Assembly (NCBI GenBank): GCA_963662175.1
Contig: OY759214.1
Coordinates: 1,426,001 to 1,490,000 of the forward strand
From: Aradus depressus
Taxonomy: Eukaryota; Arthropoda; Insecta; Hemiptera; Aradidae
DNA: 64,000 nt
Reading direction: 5' to 3'
Under the pieces are notes generated by a model. It was not told the DNA's origin and searched no databases. It saw only the letters and a list, made by a program, of their open reading frames with translations. This document shows, one piece after another, positions 35,408 through 46,026 of this stretch. Made by a program: the position numbers and the translations under genes. The number at the start of each line of letters is the position of its first letter. The first letter of the stretch is position 1.

Positions 35408-38400
35408 AGATAGCTTATTAATTAATTACATTAACAGTTAGAGACTAGTAATAACAATACTAGTAAAAAATAAAATAAAATAAATAAATAATAGAAAATA
35501 AATGGGTATAAAAGTAATAATACTAATGAATATAACATATATAGTTTTATTTATATTTAATTTTGATAAATGTTTTATATTTATATCTGATAATGTCTTC
35601 TTTCTCAGGCTACAATCTGCGAAATATTGAAAAAAAAGTAATGAGTAATTAAACCATTGTATATAGAATGAGTTTCGCTAAATGAAATTCTAATAATATG
35701 AACATTTGATTTGGATGGCGTATGTGTGTAGCAATGGAGTTCGGCTTCAGCCCCTATCCCTCTGGCCAACCCCGAACAGAGGATGGGATGTCTGTTGAGG
35801 CAGGAGCACGACTGCGGATTCTGCGGAATGCATTCCGTTCCGCTATATGCCAAGTGTGTGACCTCCATACTGAGAAGTGCAGTTCGGTTGTCCATCCTGC
35901 TGGCTCCTCTCCACACCCTGTCTGATGTGTCGACGTACACTCAGGAACATATCCTTTTACTGAACGGTCCGTTTGTTGCAGTGATGTCGGTGCAGTTCTG
36001 TTGTCCATCCTGCTGGCTCCTCTCCACACCCTGTCAGATGTGTCGACGTACACTCAGGAACATATCCTCTTACTGAACGTCCGTTTGTTGCAGTGATGTC
36101 GGTGCAGTTCTGTTGTCCATCCTGCTGGCTCCTCTCCACACCCTGTCAGATGTGTCGACGTACACTCAGGAACATATCCTCTTACTGAATATCCGTTTGT
36201 TGCAGTGATGTCGGTGCAGTACTGTTGTCCCTGCTGGCTCCTCTCCACACCCTGTCAGATGTGTCGACGTACACTCAGGAACATATCCTCTTACTGAACG
36301 TCCGTTTGTTGCAGTGATGTCGGTGCGGTACTGTTGTCCCTGCTGGCTCCTCTCCACACCCTGTCAGATGTGTCGACGTACATTCAGGAACATATCCTCT
36401 TACTGAACGTTCGTTTGTTGCAGTGATGTCGGTGCAGTTCTGTTGTCCATCCTGCTGGCTCTTCTCCACACCCTGTCAGATGTGTCGACGTACACTCAGG
36501 AACATATCCTCTTACTGAACCGTCCGTTTGTTGCAGTGATGTCGGTGCAGTACTGTTGTCCCTGCTGGCTCCTCTCCACACCCTGTCAGATGTGTCGACG
36601 TACACCCAGGAACATATCCTCTTACTGAACGTCCGTTTGTTGCAGTGATGTCGGTGCAGTTCCACAAGAAGGACAGCGGCAAGCTGCTGGTCGGAGAGAA
36701 GTATGGAGCCATTACCCTCATCAACGTACTCCGGGGTCATGCCATCCTGTCCCTCAGGTCCCAGGGCTCTTTGCTCCTCGCCATGGACTGGTCTCCCTCC
36801 AATCCTCAGTATGTCACTGCCATACATGCCTCTGGGCATCTCATTGTTTGGTTTCTTGAGAGTCCTGGGTAAGTAATCTTTCCTGTGGATGTATCTTAAC
36901 TAATCTTTCATATCGATGGTTCTCCACCGAAACGCCACTTTACCTTCGCTGCCTATTCATTTTATCTGTCTTTGAAACTCAAGCGAGTCATGAATTCTTT
37001 TCTAAGATTCATCTTCGGGCTCCCCAGACAATCCTCTATTACTAGTTCCTATACTGACCTAAAATGGTTCTTCCCACCCTCTCAATTTTTTTTTTTTTTA
37101 ATCTAGAGATCATAAGTGTCCACTCTTGTTATTGTGAGACCTGAACTGGCCACACTTATGATATCTAGATTTAAAAAAAAAAAAAAAATTTGCATAATAT
37201 AATTTGCCGAAATTTTAATTTTTCTAAAATGTTAACGTTTTAGCTGTTATTTCGGTTCTAAGTTGGTGATTTTCAAAGTTGAAATACACTAGTTTGATAG
37301 GAAATGTAACGCTGATTCCGAAAATGTTATCAAAAGTTGAGAAAAGTTGATTTAAAGGGGAGAAATGTGGGACTTGATGGCAAAAAACGAGATTTTCTCG
37401 AAAAAAAAAACTTTAAAAAATCATATCTCGGCAACGGATTGATATAGAAAGGTGCGGTTGGCGGCATTCTACTCCATCTTCGGTCTAGTTTCATCCAAAT
37501 TGTTTTTTAAGTTACGAGGGAATCACCCTGTATATTACGGACCTCTGCTGTGGACTTCGCTTTTGGTTCTAATAACTGAGTTGCTCTATCCGGACTTCTT
37601 ATAAACGGTTTCTACTCTATTTTATTGTGACATCGCAGCATATTGTCACTTTTTTGTAAATTCGAATTCGTGTGCACAAATGTTGGTATTACACTTACTT
37701 CAATATCTGTAATAGAAATGGTAATCAAATTGTATAACATCTCAAAGGTTTTTCAAAGATAAGCCTTTGTTTATGATGACTCGATAATTCCCAAAAATCT
37801 TAATATGTGTCTATTGCAGGACCCCCTGCTACGACAAGGTGGTACATCCTGAAGGAGGGTTCTTCGTCCAGTTCTCTCCTCTCTCCGAACATGTCATACT
37901 CACGATGGGCTCTCCTGACTTCACTCTCAAACTCCTCTCCAAGAAGCTCTACCCAAAGACCATCGCCACCATGAGGGTAACACATCTTTCACTCTCAACA
38001 CTTCTCTCAACGTTCGTAGCGGCTATTGTGCTATTCCGGGTGCAGGGCCTTCGTTTTCTTGTCGCTATAAGAAGCAAGGATAGGCTGGAGAGTCTTAGTG
38101 CAGCACAAGTCGCCATGTTTCACTCCAGTCCTTGTTCGTCTTCATATTCGTTTGAGTTTTATTTAAAGGAAATGTCGAATAAACAAAAACGAGTGTTATG
38201 TACATCAGATTTTAAAAATTCGACCTTTAATTTACTTCAAAACAATTTAAGGTGGGTTTTGCCGTTTCGATGTTCTTATTTCTAGTCCGTTTTGTTACAT
38301 TCAACAAATACTTTCGTGTCTTTTCTCCTTGGAAACTTTATCGTAATAACGTTATCTAACCAAGAGAAAAAAATATTAATTGATAAATGATCTATCTAGG

Positions 38401-41400
38401 GGATGATTAAAACAAAGTATTAATAATATTTGATTATGCGAGCGGCCTGGCTCCGATCTTCTAGGGTGGTTCTACTGTTTTGATACGCCTCCCCCAGAAG
38501 ACTGAATTATGCGAGTGGCCTGGCTCCGATCTTCTAGGGTGGTTCTACTGTTTTGATACGCCTCCCCCAGAAGACTGAATTATGCGAGTGGCCTGGCTCC
38601 GATCTTCTAGGGTGGTTCTACTGTTTTGATACGCCTCCCCCAGAAGACTGAATTATGCGAGTGGCCTGGCTCCGATCTTCTAGGGTGGTTCTACTGTTTT
38701 GATACGCCTCCCCCAGAAGACTGAATTATGCGAGTGGCCTGGCTCCGATCTTCTAGGGTGGTTCTACTGTTTTGATACGCCTCCCCCAGAAGACTGAATT
38801 ATGCGAGTGGCCTGGCTCCGATCTTCTAGGGTGGTTCTACTGTTTTGATACGCCTCCCCCAGAAGACTGAATTATGCGAGTGGCCTGGCTCCGATCTTCT
38901 AGGGTGGTTCTACTGTTTTGATACGCCTCCCCCAGAAGACTGAATTATGCGAGTGGCCTGGCTCCGATCTTCTAGGGTGGTTCTACTGTTTTGATACGCC
39001 TCCCCCAGAAGACTGAATTATGCGAGTGGCCTGGCTCCGATCTTCTAGGGTGGTTCTACTGTTTTGATACGCCTCCCCCAGAAGACTGAATTATGCGAGT
39101 GGCCTGGCTCCGATCTTCTAGGGTGGTTCTACTGTTTTGATACGCCTCCCCCAGAAGACTGAATTATGCGAGTGGCCTGGCTCCGATCTTCTAGGGTGGT
39201 TCTACTGTTTTGATACGCCTCCCCCAGAAGACTGAATTATGCGAGTGGCCTGGCTCCGATCTTCTAGGGTGGTTCTACTGTTTTGATACGCCTCCCCCAG
39301 AAGACTGAATTATGCGAGTGGCCTGGCTCCGATCTTTTCGGGTGGTTCTACTGTTTTGATACGCCTCCCCCAGAAGACTGAATTATGCGAGTGGCCTGGC
39401 TCCGATCTTCTAGGGTGGTTCTACTGTTTTGATACGCCTCCCCCAGAAGACTGAATTATGCGAGTGGCCTGGCTCCGATCTTTTCGGGTGGTTCTACTGT
39501 TTTGATACGCCTCCCCCAGAAGACTGAATTATGCGAGTGGCCTGGCTCCGATCTTTTCGGGAGGTTCTACTGTTTTGATACGCCTCCCCCTGAAGACTGA
39601 ATTATTCGAGCGGCCTGGCTCCGATCTTTTCGGGTGGTTCTACTGTTTTGATACGCCTCCCCCAGAAGACTGAATTATGCGAGCGGCCTGGCTCCGATCT
39701 TCTAGGGTGGTTCTACTGTTTTGATACGCCTCCCCCAGAAGACTGAATTATGCGAGTGGCCTGGCTCCGATCTTCTAGGGTGGTTCTACTGTTTTGATAC
39801 GCCTCCCCCAGAAGACTGAATTATGCAGCGCCTGCTTGAATACACGGAGATCATATCACAGTATCGCAACTTCAATAAAGTATCTGGGCCCAGCTCAGAT
39901 CAGCCCAATACTTCCACCCAGCTTTGTCTTCTGAGTCAAATTGTTGACATAGCAACCGACTTTATTTATTATTTATTTCATTTATCTGTATACAGCTGTA
40001 GCTATTGTCCAGTGCACATAAAAAGTTAAGGTTAAATTTCGAGATTTATGTTTTCTTTTGCATTCTAATTCTTCTTTATTTATTTGTATTTATTTTTATT
40101 TATTTATTTAAATTTCGTTTTGTTCTTTTTCTCTATTACTTTACCTTAGTTTTCATTTAATTTGCATGAAACCCAGTCAAAATGTAGCAAGTTCCGCTTG
40201 TGACCCTCTAAATAAATGTCACCTGCCTGACGCACCCAGATCGTCTGTCTTGAAATCTACAACTACTCCTTTGATTATGGATAATAATCACCATAAACGA
40301 GACCCGGAATTCACCCCTGAACATTCACCAGTTAAAAAAAAGGGCAAGTTCAAATATTTTACATCTATCTCCTCTCCAGTCGAAGTTTCTAACAGATACT
40401 CAGTGCTTATGGACTCTGCGCCCTCTGACGACAATGCAGTAAATAATAGTAATACCCCATTAATTAAAATTCCCCCTATATTTCTACACAACGCAAATAA
40501 TTATCAAGAAATACTCAAAGACCTCAAGAACAAATGTAAAAGTGACTTCTCAAGCAAAGTCAGTGGTAACACTCTAAAAATATTAGTGTCTACCCCAGAC
40601 GATTTTAGGGAACTGACTAAGTATTATGATGACGAAAAGGTAGAGTTCCATACTTTTTCCACAGAGAAAAATAAGAATGTCAACGTTATCATTAGAGGAG
40701 TGCCCTATACTCTGACGGATCAAGAAATTAAAGACGAATTATCTGCTAAATACCCAGTTACTTTTGTGCGAAGACTAACTAAACAAAGATAAACAGCCAA
40801 CTCCTTTGTGCGAAGTCTCGTTGATTAATGATAAAAATGCCAAAGAGATTATGAATTTGGATAAATTATTTTATAAGATTGTTCGCGTTGAGCCAAAGCA
40901 TAATTCTACGGATATAGTTATGTGCACGAACTGCCAGAGATATGGTCACACTAAGAATTTTTGTAGGCTAGAAAGTCGATGCAGCAAGTGTCTAGACAAT
41001 CATCATTTCTCTGTGTGCCCAACGAAATACACTAAAAATCCTAAATGTGTCAACTGTAAAGAAAATCACGTAGCTCATTACAAAGGTTGTCCGTATTATC
41101 AAAAAATTAAAGAGAAAGTCAGCTTACCTCCGGCCTCCCGTCAGCTTATCAGCCCTAACCCACAGGAGTCAGCCAAACTATTTTCCAAGGTGAGAAAAAA
41201 CCGATTTTATTCATCCCTGTTCAAACACTCACCAGAAGAAAACATTGGGAGCACGGGGCCGGGGAAGGAGGAGGGGCCGGATACATGCCAGCTCACATCT
41301 ATCGTACAACTGATCGTTAGAGCCGTAATCCCATATTTACCTCAGATTATTACCTTCCTAACAGGATTTCTGACCAATATAAACATTCCCTGATGGCCAA

Positions 41401-44400
41401 GCTTAATCGTTCATTCCCTTTAAAAGCAGCTACTGACCCATATTTACGTACTCTTCTTTATTATATTACATACCGATCCCCAGGTAAATTTTACAAGCAA
41501 CAATGCCTTTGAACATTAAGGGCCTTAAATTATTAAATTGGAACGCAAATGGCCTCCAAGCCAAGCGATCTGAATTTGTACTCTACATGCAGGCTAACTA
41601 CATAGACATAGCCTGCATCACCGAAACTCATTTATCCCAGAAGGATAAATTAACTATCGCAGGCTATAAAGTATATCGCTCCGACCGAAACTCGAATAAA
41701 GCCTCCGGAGGCGTAGCTGTGTTAATAAAGAGGTCACTGAAACATTCAGAATTTTTCCTACCTAAGCTGGAATCCATTGAAGCCCAAGCAATAGTAGTTG
41801 AGGCTGAATATCCTCTGCATATTATCTCCGCCTACAATCCACCCAAAAAAAAAACTGTCAAGCAATGATTTGTCCCTATTAATACAGCCTCACCGTCACA
41901 CACTCCTATTGGGCGACCTCAACAGTAATCCACACAGACTGGGGATGCAAAAAAACCAACCCTAATGGAATGAGGCTCAGCAAGATAGTGTCGGATCTCA
42001 ATATAAACGTCCAGGCCTCCTCCGAGCCGACATCTTACAGGAGAGGCAGAGACCCTGACATCCTGCTTAGCCACAACTTCGGCCCCCCCATCTTCTCCAT
42101 TTCGGACTCAGCTCTAGACTCGGACCATAACCCAGTTTTGATTAACTTTGAGGCACTCGTTCAGAAAAACGTTCCACGGGAACGACTAATAATGGGGAGA
42201 ATCAACTGGGACCAATGCAGAGAAATCCTCAATAGAGAATTTATAATTGTCAAATCTCTCCGTTCAGTGACTGAAATAGACGAGTACTTAGAAAACTTCA
42301 TACATGTGTTAAAGACGGCCATCTCTGATTCCACTGTATCTCACTTCCCTAGAAGACGTCTCAGTCCGTTAGACGCAATCCCCTCCTACATCCTACAACT
42401 AATAAAGGATAAAAATAAAACTAGGCGGCTTTGGCAGAACGACAGAAGCCGTATCTTGAAAGCTCGACTGAATTTCCTCGGGCACAAAGTTAAAACGGAA
42501 CTCGACAACTTTCGGCACCAACAATTTCAGGCATTCTTGTCAGACATTCACCCCATGGACAATAGTTTATGGAAAGTAACAAAAAGGCTATTGAAGTCTG
42601 CATCCAGTTTAGTGGTCAATGGACTACCTGTAATATCAGAAGAAGAAAAATGTGAGGTATTCGCTGAATATCTAGAGAAAAGCTTTTCCACTGAGGAGCA
42701 TATCAAACTAAATGCAGTCGAGGAACAGTTCTTGGAAGCTCCAATCCAGTCGTGTGGGCTGCCACTCCAGTTCACAACTCCTCAAGAGATATCGTATATC
42801 ATAAATAAAATCAAAATTCGAAAATCTCCAGGACATGATCTTATCCCGCCTATAGTGCTAAAAAACCTTCCCTCTAAAGGTCTTATGGCGTTAACTACCA
42901 TCTTTAATAGTTGTCTCAGGGCCGGTTATTTTCCAAAAATCTGGAAACACGCTGAAATTATAATTATTCCTAAGCCCCATAAAAACCCGAAACTGTTAGA
43001 AAGCTACGCCCTATAAATTTGCTCCCAGTTCTAGGAAAGGTTTTTGAAACTGTTATCAAAGAGCGCTTCCTTCAGTTCCTTGAGCAAAATAACATTATTC
43101 CAGCTGCTCAATTTGGTTTCAGAAAATACCACTCGACCGTTCATCAACTGGCTAGGCTTAATGAATTTATTGTGAAAGGATTTGAACATAAACAACACAC
43201 TATAGCTGTCTTTCTAGATTTCAAACAGGCCTTCGACAAAGTCTGGCACCATGGACTTTGCTATAAACTTAAAAAGGCAGGTCTATCGAGGTATCTTTTT
43301 GAAATCCTATGTTCTTTTCTCAACAACAGAACATTTCAGGTAAGAGTTCATAACAGTCTCTCCTCCGTTAAAAATGAAAAGGCCGGTACTCCGCAAGGCT
43401 CGGGGTTGTCCCCGTTACTTTTCAACTTCTACGTACATGACATGCCCCACACTGGCGCAACTTCATATGCACAATTCGCAGATGATACAACCTTGTTTTA
43501 TCAGGATAAGGACATTATCAGTGCAAAAAACGAGTTGCAAGTTGCAATTAATGAACTATCCAATTACTTCAATAAATGGGGCATAGTACTAAATGCACAA
43601 AAGTGTGAGGCCAAGATTTTCACCTTAAGAAGACCTCAGGACCCGGGGAAGCTGGTCGTGGACATGAAGGAACTCGACTGGAACCCCGGTGAGGATTCCG
43701 TCAAGTACCTAGGGCTCTATCTTGATAGGAGGCTCACCTGGAAGATACACATCAACAAGAAGCTTTCTGAAGCCAATGCAAGACTTTCCATGCTGTACCC
43801 TTTGATGAACAGGAAGTCCAACCTCAAGCCCGACAACTGCCTCCTACTTTACAAAACCATTCTCCGGCCGCTCGTAACCTACGGGTGTGAAGTTTGGGGC
43901 TCTGCTTCTCCAACTAAACGAAAATGAATCCAGGTGTTCCAAAACAAAATCTTAAGAATGGCTGTGAACTCTCCGTGGTTTGTTAGAAACTCTCCACGAC
44001 CTGGACCTCCCTTCTGTAGATGAGTTTATCCACTCCAAATTCCGCAGATACTACGTCAGGCTGACCATTGTTCCGGGTGCCACTACGTACAACATTGGAC
44101 ATCCCACCACTACCAGACGCCTCAAACCCAGACTCCTCCAAGACACATTACGCTAATAGCTTTTCCCGCTATTCTTCAAATCCCATTTCAATTATTTCAA
44201 ATTATTAGTTAAGGGCAACTCAATTTTGCGAAGATCCCTCATGTGTATATATATTATGTTATCCGCACCATGTATAACATACTTCTTGTTGATCTGGTGA
44301 AATAAAGAATAAAGTAAAAATTTATCTGTTTTGATAATGCCTTGATAGGCGAAACATCGGCAAATTGAAATAAATATATTTTGTTGGAGACCTAAGGCCA

Positions 44401-44870
44401 ACCTTTGTTTGTATACAAACCACCTTCATCTAGTGAGCGGATTTTATTTATTGTTTTCAATTATATCTTACCTAAATTGGAATTAATTACGTTATTTTAC
44501 AAATTAATTAACTATTTTTACTCCTCATCGTCCTGCGCCTTGTTCGCTCTTAAACATTTATAGAGACCGCCGCAAACTGTCGATGTCGGTCAGCTTATAT
44601 TTATTGGATCTTGAGTACGCCGTCCCTCGGATGGAAAGTTAAGTGATGGTCTCAAGATTGTGCAATGTCAGATAACTGAAACTAGGCAGATAACATTTGG
44701 GATTCCGGACAGTCCAGACATGAGTAATAAACAATAATACTAATAATTTAATTATTATAATTAATGTGTTTCTGTTTCAGACGGCCACAGGACTCTCGCT
44801 GCATCAACATCTCCCTTATGTTGCCGTCGGTCTCAAGAGAAATATTTATTTGTGGAAAATCAATCTGTAA
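25468..44870 (+). CDS. Nup37: nucleoporin Nup37 (WD-repeat, Nup107-160 complex)
   Basis: A WD-repeat beta-propeller subunit of the nuclear pore Y-complex. The coding exons are 25468-25668, 26010-26210, 33685-33835, 36646-36868, 37820-37976 and 44781-44870. All donors and acceptors are GT/AG and the phases agree (0, 0, 1, 2, 0), giving 340 residues; vertebrate Nup37 is about 326. Family-like segments are [20 protein letters not shown] in exon 3, [20 protein letters not shown] in exon 4, [20 protein letters not shown] in exon 5 and the final strand [17 protein letters not shown]. An acceptor-like TTTTTTTCAG 15 bp before the ATG suggests a 5' UTR intron. AATAAA lies 5 bp past the stop. Introns 2 and 5 exceed 6.5 kb and are full of transposons. 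The exon 4 acceptor region is tandemly multiplied. No lesion was seen in the coding sequence. Confidence 0.93.
26864..28402 (-). pseudogene. Tc1-like transposase, interrupted
   Basis: The N-terminal half (28402 downward, [15 protein letters not shown]) has a helix-turn-helix of the Tc1 type and a GRPR hook. After a one-base shift near 28040 it continues as [19 protein letters not shown] near 27966. The C-terminal half resumes at about 27440 (ECKFNIF) and includes [13 protein letters not shown], the second aspartate in YQDNDPKHT and the glutamate in [12 protein letters not shown], i.e. the D34E spacing. About 0.5 kb is inserted exactly where the first catalytic Asp (SDE) should be, so no active enzyme can be made. 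Confidence 0.88.
27878..27963 (-). repeat. SINE fragment inside the Tc1 transposase
   Basis: It contains ACATCGTACAGGCTCATGAC, CATCCGAAGGACGGAGTGC and AAGTTTATTTTACC in reverse orientation. It forms the right-hand part of the roughly 0.5-kb insertion that splits the transposase. Confidence 0.75.
28794..30743 (+). mobile_element. non-autonomous Helitron with internal tandem units
   Basis: It starts TCTATATTAATAAAGC after an A. It ends with a hairpin-forming CCCCGGGCAACGCCGGG followed by TATTACTGCTAG and then T, matching the Helitron plan (5' TC, 3' hairpin and CTAG, insertion between A and T). Near the 5' end is a TTTG/TATG microsatellite. About eleven units of 140-155 bp follow, each with CATGTAGTATT, GGCCAAAT, a GTGGCG(A/T)CCC step and a run of 6-19 G. 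No Rep/helicase gene is present. The proline-rich minus-strand frames come from the G-runs. Confidence 0.82.
30798..32677 (-). mobile_element. hAT transposon with 8-bp target duplication
   Basis: The ends are TAGAGACCGG and its complement CCGGTCTCTA, flanked by a perfect 8-bp direct repeat GTCATCAA (30790-30797 and 32678-32685), the hAT hallmark. The element is about 1.88 kb and carries one transposase on the minus strand. Confidence 0.93.
31016..32497 (-). pseudogene. hAT-family transposase, two or three lesions
   Basis: It begins at ATG 32497 ([19 protein letters not shown]) with a BED-like Cys2-His2 zinc finger (YCRVCEKNV, then QHVKTTLH). The frame breaks near 32144, resumes at [11 protein letters not shown] and includes [20 protein letters not shown] and the catalytic-type [14 protein letters not shown] after NDSSI near 31440, at a run of seven A, separates the C-terminal dimerisation domain, which carries the usual [18 protein letters not shown]. 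Most of the protein can be read, so decay is recent. Confidence 0.88.
32850..32976 (-). pseudogene. inverted partial copy of Nup37 exon 5
   Basis: The minus strand here aligns with the second half of Nup37 exon 5 (37880-37976), its donor and the first 50 or so bases of intron 5. Shared stretches include GTCATACTCAC, GAAGCTCTACCCAAAGACCA and, after the donor (GTAA), CAACACTT. The translation keeps [10 protein letters not shown]. There is a net 9-bp in-frame loss plus scattered substitutions, and no matching acceptor side. It lies in intron 2 of the same gene, next to the hAT target duplication. Confidence 0.82.
33323..33550. repeat. perfect palindrome, 111-bp arms
   Basis: Arms 33323-33433 and 33440-33550 are inverted repeats with about one mismatch and a 6-bp loop (ACTACT). 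They contain the motif CTGACGATGGTATAAAGCC followed by GAAACCGGTAG. The palindrome lies 135 bp before the exon 3 acceptor of Nup37. Confidence 0.93.
34342..34695 (-). pseudogene. hAT transposase C-terminal fragment
   Basis: An open frame of 117 codons carries the hAT dimerisation motif ([20 protein letters not shown], then NKTKIRNEL). It belongs to a different hAT lineage from the element at 30798. No ends or N-terminal domain are seen. It lies in intron 3 of Nup37. Confidence 0.8.
34947..35140 (+). repeat. SINE fragment, diverged
   Basis: It retains CTTGAGCATGCCCTCCTTTG, TCAGGTATTTGTTAGAGACC and CTCATGTCCACCAGAACGA in the family order, with deletions. Confidence 0.6.
35160..35272 (-). repeat. 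SINE head fragment, inverted to its neighbour
   Basis: The reverse-orientation tRNA-like head (CAGCCGGGTTTCGAAG, GTACGCTACCTCTGGGCTAC) directly follows a plus-strand body fragment. Confidence 0.6.
35355..35406. repeat. (TA)n microsatellite
   Basis: About 50 bp of uninterrupted TA dinucleotides in Nup37 intron 3. Confidence 0.95.
35878..36645 (+). repeat. amplified 3' splice-site region of Nup37 exon 4
   Basis: Seven units of 109-113 bp end at the true exon 4 acceptor. Every unit carries GTCCGTTTGTTGCAG (or a close variant) followed by TGATGTCGGTGCAGT, i.e. the polypyrimidine tract, the AG and the first 15-18 bases of exon 4. The AG dinucleotides end at 35981, 36093, 36205, 36314, 36423, 36536 and 36645; only the last is followed by the real exon. 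Between them lies CATCCTGCTGGCTCCTCTCC and GTGTCGACGTACACTCAGG filler. Use of an earlier AG with read-through would meet a stop (RNISSY-stop). Confidence 0.93.
37085..37190. repeat. imperfect palindrome with T/A runs, intron 4
   Basis: A T-run then AATCTAGAGATCATAAGTGT is mirrored by ACACTTATGATATCTAGATT and an A-run, about 28-bp arms around a 45-bp loop. It is probably a small foldback element. Confidence 0.75.
38432..39826. repeat. 73-bp tandem array, about 19 copies
   Basis: The period is exactly 73 bp (ATTATGCGAGTGGCCTGGCT, CCGATCTTCTAGGGTGG, TTCTACTGTTTTGATACG, CCTCCCCCAGAAGACTGA). Most units are identical. A CTTTTCGGG variant of CTTCTAGGG appears in units around 39330-39640, and GCGAGCGG occurs near both ends. 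The array is GC-richer than its surroundings and directly abuts the 5' side of the Jockey-type element in Nup37 intron 5. Confidence 0.97.
40166..41393 (+). pseudogene. Jockey ORF1, gag-like with CCHC knuckles
   Basis: Two open segments, 40166-40792 and 40806-41393, are separated by a stop and a frame change at KQR-TAA. The first holds the region preceding the knuckles ([20 protein letters not shown]), typical of insect Jockey gag proteins. The second has three Cys/His knuckles ([27 protein letters not shown] and [15 protein letters not shown]). The protein would bind RNA or nucleic acid in the retrotransposon RNP. Confidence 0.85.
41503..44150 (+). pseudogene. Jockey ORF2, APE endonuclease and reverse transcriptase
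   Basis: Three main open segments: 41503-41868, 41970-43016 and 43019-43927. The endonuclease begins [18 protein letters not shown] and includes ITETHLSQ and SDHNPV. Reverse-transcriptase motifs are [53 protein letters not shown] and the catalytic YAQFADDT. Frames break in an A-run near 41850, at 43016 and at 43925 (TGA), after which [20 protein letters not shown] is still readable. Confidence 0.87.
44608..44740 (+). repeat. SINE fragment
   Basis: It contains TTGAGTACGCCGTCCCTCGG, a diverged ATGGAAAGTTAAGTGATGG and the end CATGAGTAATAA, just upstream of the last Nup37 exon. Confidence 0.6.
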
Positions 44871-44874
44871 CACT

Positions 44875-44880
44875 AATAAA
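44875..44880 (+). terminator. poly(A) signal of Nup37
   Basis: AATAAA starts four bases after the Nup37 stop codon; a second AATAAA-like word follows near 44926. Confidence 0.5.
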
Positions 44881-46026
44881 TTTTATATTCCTTGTTAACA
44901 TTTCATATTGTAATTTTAATTTAAAATAATAAAAAATACATCGTTGTTGTAATTTAAATCTTTGAATATTCAAACATATCGCACATCAAAAAAAGACTGT
45001 TCATAAGAATGTTTTTAATAGTTGTTGCTATCCCCGAGGAAGTAGAGTAGGCAAGATGTTGGTCCAGAAGTGAGGCTGCCTACTCACAGAAGCTGCCTGG
45101 CTTGTAGCAAGGAACATGCTAACTTAGATTTGATTAAAATTTCCGAAATCAGGAGAAAATGAGTAGAAAGACCACACTTCGGAGTTACGTTTAAAATGAT
45201 AAAATGTAAATGCTTCTATTTATAGCCCTATCAAAAATCTCCAAATAAACGTTGTGAAGAAGCTGAAAGCCACATTTTATATACAATTTTTTTTGAGGTC
45301 GCCCAGTTTGAAATAAAAATAAAAAAAACGTCCTGAAATGTTGTTTTGAAATCCTTTGTTTTAGACGTTTGCTTAATTTACTAGAAAACGGTTAGTCCTT
45401 TCAAAAAAAACGGTTCTTCTTCGTCTTATCCTTTAAGGCTATTCTCCGTTGCTCAGTCTGAAAACAGAAACAGCATACGTTAATTAGTTAGTTATTGCGA
45501 CTCATGCCCGGGCTTTAACTACGAGGACGTAGTTAATTCCTTCGTTCCTCTAGTCGACATGAGCCCGACTCTACTCTGAGAGTCCTACATTTTCCCTACC
45601 TAGGTGTCTTTAACGACTACCTGTTATCGTATAGGTTCTGGACCGTCGCTGAACGTCCCATTCGAAGGACCGCCTGCTCAAGGTTCTTTCACTCCCAGAT
45701 AAAAAAACTAAGGAAACAGCATACGTGACATCTATACAAAGTTGTAGCCCAATCCAACTTTTTCAAGTGCATGTAATAGTACGGAGATCATTTGCTTTTC
45801 AGTCAGGATTTCAACAGTACAACAGATCTCATTATTTTTTCTCACTAACTATAAATAATTCCTCTTTAGAAAAATATTGTGAAAACTTTTTCAATGAATT
45901 GTTTTGAGGTTCTCAATGTTCCTTCAGAGGTCTCTTTAGTTTTGGTGTTTTTTAGATTAATAATAATTAATAATATAATAATAATATAATTATATAATAA
46001 TATAATAATAATAATAATAATTAATA
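44881..46026. other. intergenic region past Nup37
   Basis: AT-rich DNA with one SINE copy and a (TAA)n-like tract at about 45955-46028, into which the Jockey B element inserted. No gene seen. Confidence 0.4.
45486..45715 (-). repeat. SINE copy, head-truncated
   Basis: A reverse copy: GCGACTCATGCCCGGGC, GACATGAGCCCGACTC, GGTTCTGGACCGTCGCTGAA and a TTCGAAGGACCGCCTGC core. Confidence 0.7.

Larger units (their letters stand above)
39827..44318 (+). mobile_element. Jockey-type non-LTR retrotransposon A, two ORFs
   Basis: ORF1 (gag-like with zinc knuckles) and ORF2 (endonuclease plus reverse transcriptase) are in the usual order. The element ends near an AATAAAGAATAAAG tail around 44300-44318. 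The 5' limit is uncertain: the 73-bp array may be part of its 5' UTR. It is inactive because of several frameshifts. Confidence 0.85.

Noticed and set aside
35754..36839. Chain of minus-strand frames with HHCNKRT repeats
   Set aside because: Antisense shadow of the amplified splice-site repeat; the sense strand carries the real exon.
38432..39826. CRISPR-like array (regular repeats)
   Set aside because: Repeats are directly tandem without unique spacers, in a eukaryotic intron.
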